Assembly: GCF_014692515.1 (NCBI RefSeq)
Contig: NZ_JACOIK010000020.1
Coordinates: 1 to 61,861 of the forward strand
Origin: Sphingobacterium micropteri
GTDB taxonomy: Bacteria > Bacteroidota > Bacteroidia > Sphingobacteriales > Sphingobacteriaceae
Reading direction: 5' to 3'
DNA: 61,861 nt
Shown here: piece after piece, positions 61,822 through 61,861 of the stretch
Layout of the letters: the number at the start of each line of letters is the position of its first letter
Position numbering within the stretch: the stretch's first letter is position 1
Made by a program: the position numbers and the translations under genes
Notes under the pieces: generated by a model
What the model saw: only the letters and a program-made list of their open reading frames with translations
What the model was told of the DNA's origin: nothing
Database searches by the model: none

Positions 61822-61861
61822 CACAATGATTCTTTCATACAGCATTTCGATGTAATTTTTG

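Overview
The window looks like a piece of chromosome from a member of the Bacteroidota, most likely family Sphingobacteriaceae (Sphingobacterium, Pedobacter or a relative). The support is a SusC/SusD polysaccharide utilization locus, DUF2480, DUF3108, DUF3109 and DUF6427 family proteins, a malic enzyme fused to a phosphotransacetylase-like domain, a hybrid two-component-like regulator with a periplasmic propeller, and many promoters with the Bacteroidota -7 box TAnnTTTG. Nearly all of it is ordinary core chromosome. I see no tRNA, rRNA, CRISPR array, prophage or replication origin. Family names are my reading of the translated sequence; no database search was run.

Left edge (1-2458): the first 118 bases look like the end of an IS3-family insertion sequence, with the first codons of OrfA on the minus strand. 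It has cut into a heme-uptake ATPase gene (hmuV), of which only the 3' part remains. This runs in frame into a heme-degradation gene (hmuS) that carries an in-frame amber codon. A convergent AraC-type regulator follows. Region 2606-8903 holds an Xaa-Pro aminopeptidase, a PBP4-type D-Ala-D-Ala carboxypeptidase, malic enzyme and ruvA.

Region 8917-18231 is one long minus-strand block. Read in its own direction it goes phoH, purC, a STAS protein, rnz, then hisC-hisB-hisH-hisA-hisF-hisIE and a WD40 protein. hisG and hisD are not in the window. Region 18397-33092 is plus strand: SAM hydroxide adenosyltransferase, an MsbA-like ABC exporter, a YtxH protein, ccmB-ccmC-ccmD, an outer-membrane protein, lptC, a PpiD/SurA-like foldase, three DUF genes, a polyprenyl synthase and TerC.

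Region 33093-35184 is the most unusual part. Two copies of a 360-400 base non-coding element lie in direct orientation on either side of a degenerate FAD-oxidoreductase-like gene. Each copy folds into the same series of hairpins, and several stems keep pairing although their sequences differ between the copies. Region 35185-49319 returns to housekeeping: glnS, metF, rimM, rpsP, a YD-repeat-like lipoprotein, an AddAB-type helicase-nuclease pair, hpt and a GT51 glycosyltransferase.

Region 49431-59131 is a compact polysaccharide utilization locus: a propeller/LuxR regulator, then susC, susD, a surface lipoprotein and a GH16 glucanase, probably for a beta-1,3-type glucan such as laminarin. A Mrp ATPase and glucokinase follow; glucokinase could phosphorylate the glucose released. 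The last 450 bases hold three 21-bp tandem repeats and what may be a decayed gene fragment.
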